From: Nitrospirota bacterium
GTDB taxonomy: Bacteria; Nitrospirota; Thermodesulfovibrionia; UBA6902; DSMQ01
Assembly: GCA_016207865.1 (NCBI GenBank)
Contig: JACQZD010000102.1
Coordinates: 1-17,127, forward strand
Reading direction: 5' to 3'
DNA: 17,127 nt
Both the position numbers and the translations under genes were made by a program. This document shows positions 5,963 to 13,115 of this stretch, piece by piece (the first letter of the stretch is position 1; each line of letters opens with the position of its first letter). The notes under the pieces are model-generated. The model saw only the letters and a list, made by a program, of their open reading frames with translations. It had not been told where the DNA came from and ran no database searches.

Positions 5963-8404
5963 TTCAAATTAAGGGTCTACGAATTAGCAAAAAAACTGAA
6001 TGTAGGCAGCAAGGATATTATTGCGGAGCTTACGAAACTTGGCATAGAGGTTAAAAGCCACAGCTCAAGCATAGAGGATAAGGACGCTGAAAAAATAACC
6101 GGAATTTTTACAAAAAAGACAAAGACAGAGACGCCCCCCCAGACTAAAACCTTCAAAGAAGCGCCAAAACCACAGCATCCCAAAAAGGAAGACAAGAAAG
6201 TCAAAACCGCTGAAGAGAAGAAGCTGAAACTCCACAAAGAAGTTAAAATGGAGGCGAAGAAAGCAAAGGCGGCAGTTGAAGAAAAAGCAAAAGAGGGAAT
6301 CCCTCCTGCTGCGAAAATTCCTTCAGAACCCCATCCTAAAATGAAACCTGAAGAACCGCCTGTTGTTCAGGCCGTGACTCCGGCAGAAGTCCCTGCCGCA
6401 GGTGAAGAGGAAGAGATAAAGGTTCCGGACAGATTCCGTAAGGCTGTTGAGGTTGAGAAGTTTACAAAATTTAAGGGCAAACCCGGCATGCAAAAGGCCT
6501 TTGACACCATGAAACGGGTTGAGGTTGTAAAAAAATTTCATGAAGCGGGCGGCCCGGCTTATAAAAGGCATGATAAAAGGCATCATATGCATGGCGCGGA
6601 TGCAAAGGCTGCGGTGCTTCCGACGCAGCCGAGGAAGCGAGTGCTTAAATTTCAGGAAGGCACAACCGTAAAGGAATTTGCAGAACTAATCGGGCAGAAA
6701 CTCCCCGAGGTGGTTAAAAAATTCATGGAGCTCGGCTATATGCTGACTATAAACCAGCCTGTGGATATAGATGCGGCGCAGATTATTGCCGAGGCCTTCG
6801 GAATGAAGATTGAACCTGTGCCTGTTGAGGATGTGGAGGGTCTCATTGAAGAAGAAGTGGATGTTTCCAAACTCAGGCACAGACCGCCGATTGTAACTAT
6901 TATGGGGCATGTGGACCACGGGAAGACCTCGCTTCTGGATACAATAAGAAAGACAAAAATTACTGAAACAGAGGCAGGCGGCATAACCCAGCATATCGGC
7001 GCATACAAGGTGAGGCTGAATGACAAGGAAATAGTCTTTTTGGATACGCCGGGTCATGAGGCCTTTACGATGATGCGGGCCAGGGGCGCCAAGGTGACGG
7101 ATATTGTTGTGCTCGTAGTGGCTGCCGATGACGGAGTAATGCCCCAGACCATTGAAGCAATAGACCATGCAAAGGCCGCAAATGTCCCGATTGTAGTTGC
7201 AATTAATAAAATAGACAAGCCTGAGGCAAATGCGGCAAAGGTCAGGAATGAGCTGGCCCAGCACGGTATAGTTTCAGAGGAGTGGGGAGGGCAGAACATC
7301 TTTGTGGAGGTCTCGGCAAAACAGAAAATAGGGATAGACCGCCTGCTTGAGATGATTTTGCTTCAAGCGGAAATGATGGAACTGAAGGCGGATTACCAGA
7401 AACATGCAAAAGGCACAATAATAGAGGCAAAACTGGATAAGGGCCGGGGACCTGTCGCTACCGTAATTGTTAATTCAGGCACACTTAAGGCGGGAGACGT
7501 CTTTCTTGCCGGAACTCTTGCCGGCAGGGTGCGGGCGCTTGTTGATGATCATGGCAGCAGGGTGGAGTCTGCCGGACCTTCAATGCCGATAGAGGTGATC
7601 GGTTTTCCCGACATCCCCCAGTCCGGCGATATATTTGTAGTCATGGATGATGAAAGAAAGGCAAGACAAATTGCCATGAACAGATTTCAGAAACAGCGGG
7701 CTGTTGAAACGGCAAAGATGAGGAAAGTCACCCTTGATGATCTTTATGACAAGATAAAAGAAGGAGAAATAAGGGAGCTTAACATTATTATAAAGGCTGA
7801 TGTCCAGGGCTCTACCGAGGCTGTTAAGGACACGCTTGAAAACCTCAGCCATCCTCAGGTTAAGGTCAGGGTAATTCATACCGGCGTGGGAGGAATTAAT
7901 GAGTCAGACGTCATGCTTGCAACAGCCTCCAACGCAATCATTATAGGTTTTAACGTGCGTCCTGATGCAAAAGCCGCTTCGCTTGCCGAAAAAGAAGGAG
8001 TTGATATCAGGCGCTACAATGTTATCTATGATGCGATTGAGGATATTAAGAAGGCGCTTGAAGGTCTTCTTGAGCCGACTATTACTGAGAAAATTCAGGG
8101 CAGGGCCGAGGTGAGAAGCCTGTTTCATATTTCAAAAATCGGGACAATCGCAGGCTGTTATGTCCTTGACGGCACAATTGCAAGGACCTGTACCGGCATA
8201 AGGGTCATAAGGGACAACATAGTGGTCTATGACAGCAAGATAGCGTCTCTCAAAAGGTTTAAAGATGATGTGAAAGAGGTTCAGTCCGGATATGAATGCG
8301 GTATTCAGATAGAGAATTTCAATGATATCAAGGCGGGCGATATTTTTGAGGCGTATCTTATGGAAAAGGTGGCAACTAAGTTTAATACAAACGCATTAAG
8401 CTGA
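5963..8404 (+). CDS. infB: Translation initiation factor IF-2 (5' end lacks an in-frame start codon)
   Basis: IF-2 is the GTPase that positions fMet-tRNA on the 30S subunit and promotes subunit joining. From the first ATG (6248) the frame encodes 718 residues, but homology clearly starts earlier: RVYELAKKLNV, the conserved IF2 N-terminal motif, is encoded from 5972 in the same frame, giving about 810 residues. The annotated start (5963) is simply the first codon after an in-frame TGA (5960-5962). No ATG, GTG or TTG lies between that stop and 6248. Numbering from M(6248), a second IF2_N domain spans about 134-190. G1 is GHVDHGKT (220-227), G2 GGIT (244-247), G3 DTPGH (266-270), G4 NKID (320-323) and G5 SAK (356-358). 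Domains II, III and C2 follow intact. A lysine/proline-rich linker joins the two N-domains. No Shine-Dalgarno or promoter is visible upstream. Confidence 0.93.
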   Translation, partial: FKLRVYELAKKLNVGSKDIIAELTKLGIEVKSHSSSIEDKDAEKITGIFTKKTKTETPPQTKTFKEAPKPQHPKKEDKKVKTAEEKKLKLHKEVKMEAKKAKAAVEEKAKEGIPPAAKIPSEPHPKMKPEEPPVVQAVTPAEVPAAGEEEEIKVPDRFRKAVEVEKFTKFKGKPGMQKAFDTMKRVEVVKKFHEAGGPAYKRHDKRHHMHGADAKAAVLPTQPRKRVLKFQEGTTVKEFAELIGQKLPEVVKKFMELGYMLTINQPVDIDAAQIIAEAFGMKIEPVPVEDVEGLIEEEVDVSKLRHRPPIVTIMGHVDHGKTSLLDTIRKTKITETEAGGITQHIGAYKVRLNDKEIVFLDTPGHEAFTMMRARGAKVTDIVVLVVAADDGVMPQTIEAIDHAKAANVPIVVAINKIDKPEANAAKVRNELAQHGIVSEEWGGQNIFVEVSAKQKIGIDRLLEMILLQAEMMELKADYQKHAKGTIIEAKLDKGRGPVATVIVNSGTLKAGDVFLAGTLAGRVRALVDDHGSRVESAGPSMPIEVIGFPDIPQSGDIFVVMDDERKARQIAMNRFQKQRAVETAKMRKVTLDDLYDKIKEGEIRELNIIIKADVQGSTEAVKDTLENLSHPQVKVRVIHTGVGGINESDVMLATASNAIIIGFNVRPDAKAASLAEKEGVDIRRYNVIYDAIEDIKKALEGLLEPTITEKIQGRAEVRSLFHISKIGTIAGCYVLDGTIARTCTGIRVIRDNIVVYDSKIASLKRFKDDVKEVQSGYECGIQIENFNDIKAGDIFEAYLMEKVATKFNTNALS

Positions 8405-8406
8405 GT

Positions 8407-8490
8407 TCATTGCGAGTGATGGAATGACGAGGCAATCCGGCAGTTGCAAAGTGAGATTGCCGCGTCCTGAATAATCCGGACTCGCAATGA
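8407..8490. repeat. Terminal-inverted-repeat element between infB and ylxP
   Basis: This 84-bp element has perfect 11-bp terminal inverted repeats: TCATTGCGAGT at 8407-8417 and ACTCGCAATGA at 8480-8490. An inner pair, GGCAATC (8431-8437) and GATTGCC (8454-8460), forms a nested stem. It begins three bases after the infB stop codon and ends about 20 bp before the ylxP ATG, filling the space where a ylxP ribosome-binding site would be expected. It is probably a REP/MITE-type dispersed repeat. Confidence 0.75.
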
Positions 8491-8509
8491 CAATTTGAAC
8501 TGTAATCGT

Positions 8510-8791
8510 ATGCTGGTAGGCATCCTAACCCTTGAACTTCATCTGCTTGAGGCGGATTCCCTGAAATCAAAGCGTTTTATCCTCAAGAGTCTTAAAGACA
8601 GGATTAGAAATAAATTTAATGTTTCCGTCGCAGAGGTCGGAGGTAACGACCTCTGGCAGCGCACCGTAATTGGAATTGCCTGCGTTGCCAATGAGACGAG
8701 GGTGATACACCAGTCGCTTAACGGCATCAGGGAGATGGCTCTGAATATACCCACGGTGGAGTTGATTAACTCAAAAATGGAGATACTGTAA
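8510..8791 (+). CDS. ylxP: DUF503 / YlxP family protein
   Basis: From the ATG at 8510 the product has 93 residues. MLVGILTLELHL, SLKSKR, LKSLKDRIRNKFNVSVAEV and LWQRTVIGIACV are the conserved blocks of DUF503, a small ferredoxin-like fold. B. subtilis YlxP occupies the same place between infB and rbfA. The biochemical function is not established; linkage to ribosome assembly is inferred from this position. An upstream in-frame TTG (8495) would add five residues that do not match the family. No Shine-Dalgarno is visible, probably because the repeat at 8407-8490 lies immediately upstream. Confidence 0.9.
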   Translation: MLVGILTLELHLLEADSLKSKRFILKSLKDRIRNKFNVSVAEVGGNDLWQRTVIGIACVANETRVIHQSLNGIREMALNIPTVELINSKMEIL

Positions 8792-8799
8792 ATAAGTTA

Positions 8800-8827
8800 A
8801 AAATTTAAAATTAAAAATGCAAAATTA
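8800..8827. repeat. A-rich degenerate heptamer tract
   Basis: Four successive 7-bp units (AAAATTT, AAAATTA, AAAATGC, AAATTAA) lie just after the ylxP stop codon. Low complexity makes chance possible, but the 7-bp phase is the same as in the tracts at 5659 and 9681. Confidence 0.4.
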
Positions 8828-8839
8828 AGGTCTGCTTTT

Positions 8840-8919
8840 TTGTCATTCCCGAAGGTTTTAATCGGGAATCCAGATTTTAAGTTTTGCCTCTGGATTCCCC
8901 GATCAAGTCGGGGAATGAC
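8840..8919. repeat. Nested palindromic repeat element between ylxP and rbfA
   Basis: The 80-bp element is bounded by TGTCATTCCC (8840-8849) and its reverse complement (8910-8919). Inside, GGGAATCCAGA (8863-8873) pairs with TCTGGATTCCC (8888-8898), and each end forms its own hairpin: CCCGA/TCGGG (8847-8865) and CCCCGA/TCGGGG (8896-8912). This is a typical small dispersed repeat. It contributes to an unusually long 184-bp gap within an operon that is otherwise tightly packed. Confidence 0.75.
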
Positions 8920-8975
8920 AGCACTATCAGTTAGTAAGACATTATTACAACTTTAAATAGTATTAGGAAAGAACT

Positions 8976-9356
8976 ATGCATCCGTATAAACGCACAGTCA
9001 GGGTAAACGACCTTCTGAGGGAAGAAATCGCGGAGATTATAATGCACAAGCTTAAGGACCCGAGGGTCGGTTTTATTACGGTCACCGGCGTCAAGACAAG
9101 CGACGACCTCAGGAATGCAAATGTCTACGTGAGTGTGCTTGAGGACTCAAAACGCGATGAAACCATGGGGATTCTCAAGGCCTCGGCAAGATTTATAAGG
9201 AGCGAATTAAGCGGAAGGATTAGCATGAAATTTGTCCCCCAGCTTTTTTTCAGGCTTGATGAGTCCATAGAATACGGCGCAAAGATAGATAAAATACTCA
9301 ACGAGATTAAGTCGCGGGAAGATTCCGGAGATAAAGAAGATGAAGGCTCTGTCTGA
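8976..9356 (+). CDS. rbfA: 30S ribosome-binding factor A
   Basis: The 126-residue protein is of normal length and assists late 30S maturation around the 5' helix of 16S rRNA. The KH-like fold markers are RVNDLLREEIAEII (9-22), LKDPRVGFITVTGVKTSDDLRNA (26-48 in consecutive pieces) and PQLFFRLDESIEYG (88-101). The ATG at 8976 follows AGGAAAG (8965-8971). The C-terminal coding sequence overlaps the nrnA start by 17 bp, suggesting translational coupling. The acidic tail after residue 112 is unremarkable. Confidence 0.95.
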   Translation: MHPYKRTVRVNDLLREEIAEIIMHKLKDPRVGFITVTGVKTSDDLRNANVYVSVLEDSKRDETMGILKASARFIRSELSGRISMKFVPQLFFRLDESIEYGAKIDKILNEIKSREDSGDKEDEGSV

Positions 9357-10353
9357 AATCACAAGGCTTATAAAGAAAAACAAAACATTTCTTATAGTGA
9401 GCCATCTGAACCCTGACGGCGATTCTGCCGGCTCTTGCATTGCCCTGGCCCTCGGACTTAAAAAAATCGGCAAGACGGCATTTATCTTAAACAAGGACCA
9501 CCTGCCGAAAACACTGAAGTTTCTGCCTTTTTCAAATTTATTTAACCGGCTGCCTAAAGGCAGGCTCAGAGAATTTGATGTTTTGTTCCTCCTTGACTGC
9601 AATAGCGCGGACAGGACCGGGATCAAAATCCCTAAGGCTAAAAATATTGTTGTTATTGATCATCACATACAGCATAAAAAGATGCAGGATGCAGGATGCA
9701 GGATGCAGGATAAAAGATGTGACAGAAATACCGAACCTAAGCCTGACATTGAATGGATTGAGACTAATGCATCGGCTACGGGCGAGCTTGTTTACAAACT
9801 TCTTGAGGCCCTTCATATTCCATTGGATAAGGGAACAGCCTCAAATTTATATACAGCAATTTTTACGGACACAGGAGGTTTCAGGTATTCAAATACAACC
9901 CCTGAATCTTTGCTTATTGCCTCCAATCTCATTGTGGCAGGCGCGGATCCGTGGCAGGCGGCAAGAGAGATATATGAGAAGATGTCTTTTAACCGCATGA
10001 AACTTTTGACGCTTTGTTTAAGGACCTTAAAAAAGCAGGATGGTGTGGCGTGGGTTGCAGTTACTCATGATATGTTTGAAAAGACCGGCACTTCGGTGCA
10101 GGATACGGAGTATTTTGCAAATTATCCGAGAAAGATTGAAGGGGTTGAGGTCTCAGTTTTCTTTCGCCAGAACAGAGAGGAACAATTCAAGGTAAGCATG
10201 CGCTCAAACGGCAAAGTGAATGTTGCCGATATATGTGCGCTTTTCGGGGGAGGAGGGCACTCAAATGCCGCAGGCTGTACGGTCCATGGCACCCTAAAGG
10301 AAGTTCAGAAAAAATTGCTCAAGGCAGTCAAAGAAGCCATAAAACAAAAATGA
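9340..10353 (+). CDS. nrnA: DHH/DHHA1 phosphoesterase (oligoribonuclease / pAp phosphatase, NrnA type), with repeat-derived insertion
   Basis: This 337-residue enzyme degrades nanoRNA and/or dephosphorylates 3'-phosphoadenosine 5'-phosphate. The metal-binding motifs are complete: H22/D26/D28 in SHLNPDGDS, D86 in LLDCNSADRTG, D107-H-H109, and D177 in FTDTGG. The DHHA1 substrate-binding domain ends in GGGGHSNAAG (303-312). Between the DHH motif and the WIETNASATGE segment there is an extra loop of roughly 20 residues (about 113-135). Its coding sequence contains a 7-bp tandem repeat (9681-9711), translated as MQDAGCRMQD. The loop is probably surface exposed and tolerated. It overlaps rbfA and is followed after 4 bp by truB, an order shared with many nusA-infB operons. 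Confidence 0.93.
   Translation: MKALSEITRLIKKNKTFLIVSHLNPDGDSAGSCIALALGLKKIGKTAFILNKDHLPKTLKFLPFSNLFNRLPKGRLREFDVLFLLDCNSADRTGIKIPKAKNIVVIDHHIQHKKMQDAGCRMQDKRCDRNTEPKPDIEWIETNASATGELVYKLLEALHIPLDKGTASNLYTAIFTDTGGFRYSNTTPESLLIASNLIVAGADPWQAAREIYEKMSFNRMKLLTLCLRTLKKQDGVAWVAVTHDMFEKTGTSVQDTEYFANYPRKIEGVEVSVFFRQNREEQFKVSMRSNGKVNVADICALFGGGGHSNAAGCTVHGTLKEVQKKLLKAVKEAIKQK
9681..9711 (+). repeat. 7-bp tandem repeat inside nrnA
   Basis: Four exact copies of GATGCAG plus a partial fifth (GAT) run head to tail from 9681 to 9711. Three units equal seven codons, so the tract remains open and encodes a seven-residue period, MQDAGCR. Gain or loss of a single unit would shift the nrnA frame. Confidence 0.9.
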
Positions 10354-10357
10354 TTTT

Positions 10358-11296
10358 ATGGATATTGTAATCAACCTCAATAAACCCAAAGGCATCACGT
10401 CGCAGGATGCAGTAACCGCAGTAAAAAAGATTTTGAACGTAAAAAAGGCAGGGCATGCAGGCACGCTGGACCCTTCTGCCACTGGTATCCTCCTTGTATG
10501 TGTTGATAAAGCTACGAAACTTGCATCTTATTTTTCTTCGCTTGATAAAGAATATATTGCCGTGATGAAATTGGGCGAGGCAACTGATACTCAGGACTCA
10601 TGCGGACATATTGTTGAAAGGGCAGACAAGGTTGATGTGCAGGAGGATGAGATTGAGAATGCGCTCAAGTCCTTTGCAGGAAGGATACTGCAGAAGCCGC
10701 CGATGTTTTCCGCATTGAAGCACAAGGGACAGCCTCTTTACAAATTTGCGCGAAAGGGCGTAGATATTTCCCGTGAGCTGAGGGAAGTCCATATCCGCAG
10801 GATTGAGCTTTTAAAAACATATTTACCATTTGTCTCATTCAGGGTGTTATGTTCAAAGGGGACCTATGTCAGGACGCTCTGTGACGATATCGGCAGGAAG
10901 CTTGGCACATTCGCACATCTGTCTGAACTTGAGCGCAGTGCGATAGGGCCGTTTGGGATTGAAGAGGCCTTGAATCTTGATGAGATACCAAATCCCCCCT
11001 CACCCCCCTTTGGCAAAGGGGGGCAGGGGGGATTTGAAAGCCATTTTCAGTCCAGAGGCATTTACAGCATGGATGCGGCGCTTTCATGGATGCCTGAAAT
11101 AAAGGTCAAAGAACCGGTTATAAAAAACGTCAGAAACGGCAATCCCATCAGGATGAATGATTGTCTTGAGATTCCCGTTAACCTGAATGCAGGCGACAGC
11201 GTGAAGATAAAATCACCGCAGAGTGAGTTTCTTGCGATAGGCAGCCTTATTGAAAACTACAAAAAGACATTCAGAATGGACATTGTTTTTGCGTAG
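10358..11296 (+). CDS. truB: tRNA pseudouridine(55) synthase, with in-frame repeat insertion
   Basis: The 312-residue enzyme makes pseudouridine 55 in the T loop of tRNAs. The N-terminal LNKPKGITS (7-15), the catalytic GHAGTLDPSATG with D38, the KEYIAVMKLGEATDT segment and KGTYVRTLCDDIG are all present. The C-terminal PUA-like part continues to residue 312. Between the catalytic domain and this C-terminal part, residues about 211-226 read NPPSPPFGKGGQGGF, the translation of a G/C palindromic repeat (10990-11035). The ATG at 10358 lies four bases after the nrnA stop; no clear Shine-Dalgarno is present, so coupled initiation is likely. Confidence 0.95.
   Translation: MDIVINLNKPKGITSQDAVTAVKKILNVKKAGHAGTLDPSATGILLVCVDKATKLASYFSSLDKEYIAVMKLGEATDTQDSCGHIVERADKVDVQEDEIENALKSFAGRILQKPPMFSALKHKGQPLYKFARKGVDISRELREVHIRRIELLKTYLPFVSFRVLCSKGTYVRTLCDDIGRKLGTFAHLSELERSAIGPFGIEEALNLDEIPNPPSPPFGKGGQGGFESHFQSRGIYSMDAALSWMPEIKVKEPVIKNVRNGNPIRMNDCLEIPVNLNAGDSVKIKSPQSEFLAIGSLIENYKKTFRMDIVFA
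10990..11035. repeat. G/C-rich palindromic repeat translated within truB
   Basis: AAATCCCCCC-TCA-CCCCCCTTT (10990-11011) faces AAAGGGGGG-CA-GGGGGGATTT (11015-11035) around a three-base centre, a nearly perfect 46-bp palindrome. It sits inside the truB frame without breaking it. The poly-C/poly-G form is unlike the surrounding coding sequence, which marks it as an inserted dispersed repeat. Confidence 0.85.
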
Positions 11297-12170
11297 GGTT
11301 TTCCCGGCAGTAAGGCCGGTGGACCTTCTCACCTTTGGGTTCCTTGCCTTCCTCTTTGCCGTTACGGTTTATTTCATAAAACAGCTACCAAATGCCGTCT
11401 TTATCCTCCTGATGTACATTGTCCTGTCAGCCTCACTTTCACTGCTGATATATTTCAAGGAAAAAAACAATAACAAAATAATAAGGATGACATATGACAT
11501 TGTTTTTCCGGTTATTACGGTATTCCTGATATTTGACAGCCTCGGCGGTTTGATACGCTATATAAATCCCAAAACCTATGACCACCTGCTGATACGCATG
11601 GACTATCTGCTCTTTGGCGGATACCCGACGGTTGCGCTGGAGAGTTTTACGCATCCCGTAATTACCGAACTGCTTCAGCTGGCCTATGCATCATATTATT
11701 TTCTGCCTGTGGTCCTCGGCGCGGCCTTAAAGATAAAGGGCAAGGATGGCGCATTTAATAAATCACTTTTCTTTATTATCCTGTGTTTTTATCTTTCTTA
11801 TATCGGTTATATATTATTTCCTGCAATCGGGCCCCGGTACACTATGAACCACCTCCAAAATATTGAACTGCACGGGATCTTTCTGAGGGATATTATTGAC
11901 AATACACTTAATGCGCTTGAGGGAACAAAGAGGGATGCTTTTCCGAGCGGCCACACCGCGGTAACTCTTGTAGTGCTTTACCTTGCGTACAGATTTCAAA
12001 AACCCCTTTATTATATTTTCCTGCCTGCGGTCCTGGCGCTTCTTGTCTCAACAGTATATCTGCGCTATCATTATGCCGTTGATGTAATAGGCGGAGTCCT
12101 GCTTGCGGTTTTTACGGTTTATGCGGGAGAGAAGTGCTACGACTGCTTATCCGTTCGGTCTTCATCCTGA
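11250..12170 (+). CDS. PAP2-superfamily membrane phosphatase/phosphotransferase
   Basis: The product is a multi-spanning membrane protein of up to 306 residues with several hydrophobic helices (about 28-44, 50-68, 86-102, 141-160, 172-192, 237-247, 254-268, 277-292). The PAP2 motifs are visible: GPR with R196 (motif 1 position), FPSGH (231-235) and STVYLRYHYAVD with H274 and D278 (motif 3). Such enzymes hydrolyse or transfer phosphate groups of lipids such as phosphatidic acid, undecaprenyl pyrophosphate or inositol phospholipids; the substrate cannot be assigned. The listed TTG start overlaps truB by 47 bp and has no clear Shine-Dalgarno. In-frame TTG codons at 11283 and 11289 are equally possible, so the first 10-14 residues are uncertain. 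Its 3' end overlaps resB tail to tail by 59 bp. Confidence 0.85.
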   Translation: MKTTKRHSEWTLFLRRVFPAVRPVDLLTFGFLAFLFAVTVYFIKQLPNAVFILLMYIVLSASLSLLIYFKEKNNNKIIRMTYDIVFPVITVFLIFDSLGGLIRYINPKTYDHLLIRMDYLLFGGYPTVALESFTHPVITELLQLAYASYYFLPVVLGAALKIKGKDGAFNKSLFFIILCFYLSYIGYILFPAIGPRYTMNHLQNIELHGIFLRDIIDNTLNALEGTKRDAFPSGHTAVTLVVLYLAYRFQKPLYYIFLPAVLALLVSTVYLRYHYAVDVIGGVLLAVFTVYAGEKCYDCLSVRSSS

Positions 12171-12876
12171 ATATAATCAGGGTGACAATGCCGATTGTGA
12201 ATAAAATACCGCCTGCCAAAGCCCATGAGGCGCCCGGGTCTTTGCTTATCTGAAGAAGGACTGCCTTATACGGCCGGGCGGTGATGTCTTTTACATTGAC
12301 ATTAAGACCCATTTGAAGCGAAGGCTGGTTGGGTTTGATTTTGTCCGTCAGGATAACGCCTTGGCCTGATAAATATTCTATGTTAACCTCCCAGTCGGAA
12401 ATATATCCGTCAGGAGATGCGAAGATGCTTATGTCCCTGATGCGGAGGAAGTCATTTTCCGCCGATATTCCAAACATAGTCCCTTCATTGGCAGCCGCTA
12501 CAACGCTCAATCCGCCGGCAGAGCTTAAAAGGTGAGCGAATAAGATAAAAAGAAATACGATATGTATCACCTGAGGCGAGATTAGCAGAAGCAGGTTGGT
12601 CCCCTTCCGTTTTTTTACAATGGATTCAATACTGCAAAAAAGCGTGTTGACTGTAAGTATCAGAAGAATTCCCAGCGAGCACCAGAGCCACCAGGTCACG
12701 CTTAAGGGCTGTCTTGCCAGCCATTGAGAAAAAGGAGCCGAATGAATGGTCTGGAACTCTTCTCTTGCAGGCATGATGAACGCGCCTGCAAGGAACATGG
12801 CAACAAGGAGGAACAAAGACCATAAGGTGGTTCTTAGCGAAAAGAAAAAGCCTGTTATGTTTTTTAAGGGTTTCAT
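12112..12876 (-). CDS. resB: ResB-like cytochrome c biogenesis protein (short form)
   Basis: The 254-residue protein has four predicted membrane segments (about 10-34, 61-83, 94-118 and 216-237). A periplasmic domain lies between the third and fourth segments, the layout of a shortened ResB/Ccs1. This partner of CcsA delivers haem and presents apocytochrome c in System II maturation. Residues FFSLRTTLWSLFLL (11-24) match the N-terminal ResB signature, and H105 and H115 lie in the third helix. Typical ResB proteins are longer, about 400 residues or more, so the periplasmic domain here is reduced. ccsA lies 239 bp upstream on the same strand, with a palindromic element between them. Confidence 0.75.
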   Translation of the reverse strand: MKPLKNITGFFFSLRTTLWSLFLLVAMFLAGAFIMPAREEFQTIHSAPFSQWLARQPLSVTWWLWCSLGILLILTVNTLFCSIESIVKKRKGTNLLLLISPQVIHIVFLFILFAHLLSSAGGLSVVAAANEGTMFGISAENDFLRIRDISIFASPDGYISDWEVNIEYLSGQGVILTDKIKPNQPSLQMGLNVNVKDITARPYKAVLLQISKDPGASWALAGGILFTIGIVTLIIFRMKTERISSRSTSLPHKP

Positions 12877-12935
12877 TTTAAAATTGTACTTCCTTGCAAT
12901 TTGCTGCTTTATTCTCTAATATTTTCCGCCCATCA

Positions 12936-13093
12936 TATTAACGGCATATATACCTTCTAAATTTTAAGAATGCAACATGATTATTATCTGTCATGCTGCA
13001 AAAAGTTTTTAGTATTTGCCCTGAACATAAAAGAAAGGCAGCATGACTCAAAGGTGTTGCCTTAAAATTTTTCAGGCACATATGCCGTTAATA
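12936..13093. repeat. MITE-like nested palindrome between ccsA and resB
   Basis: This 158-bp segment has perfect 14-bp terminal inverted repeats: TATTAACGGCATAT (12936-12949) and its reverse complement (13080-13093). Further inside, AAATTTTAAG (12959-12968) pairs with 13061-13070, GCAACA (12972-12977) with 13055-13060, and GTCATGCTGC (12990-12999) with 13038-13047. The halves are therefore inverted copies along most of their length. There is no ORF inside. It separates two genes that are usually adjacent and would fold into a long hairpin in the ccsA-resB transcript, possibly acting as a partial terminator or processing site. Confidence 0.75.
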
Positions 13094-13115
13094 AACCTTT
13101 CCATTATTCCTTTTT

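Noticed and set aside
6686..7264. 192-codon open frame antisense to infB
   Set aside because: It lies wholly within the well-conserved IF-2 G domain, has no family-like motifs and is a composition shadow of the sense frame.
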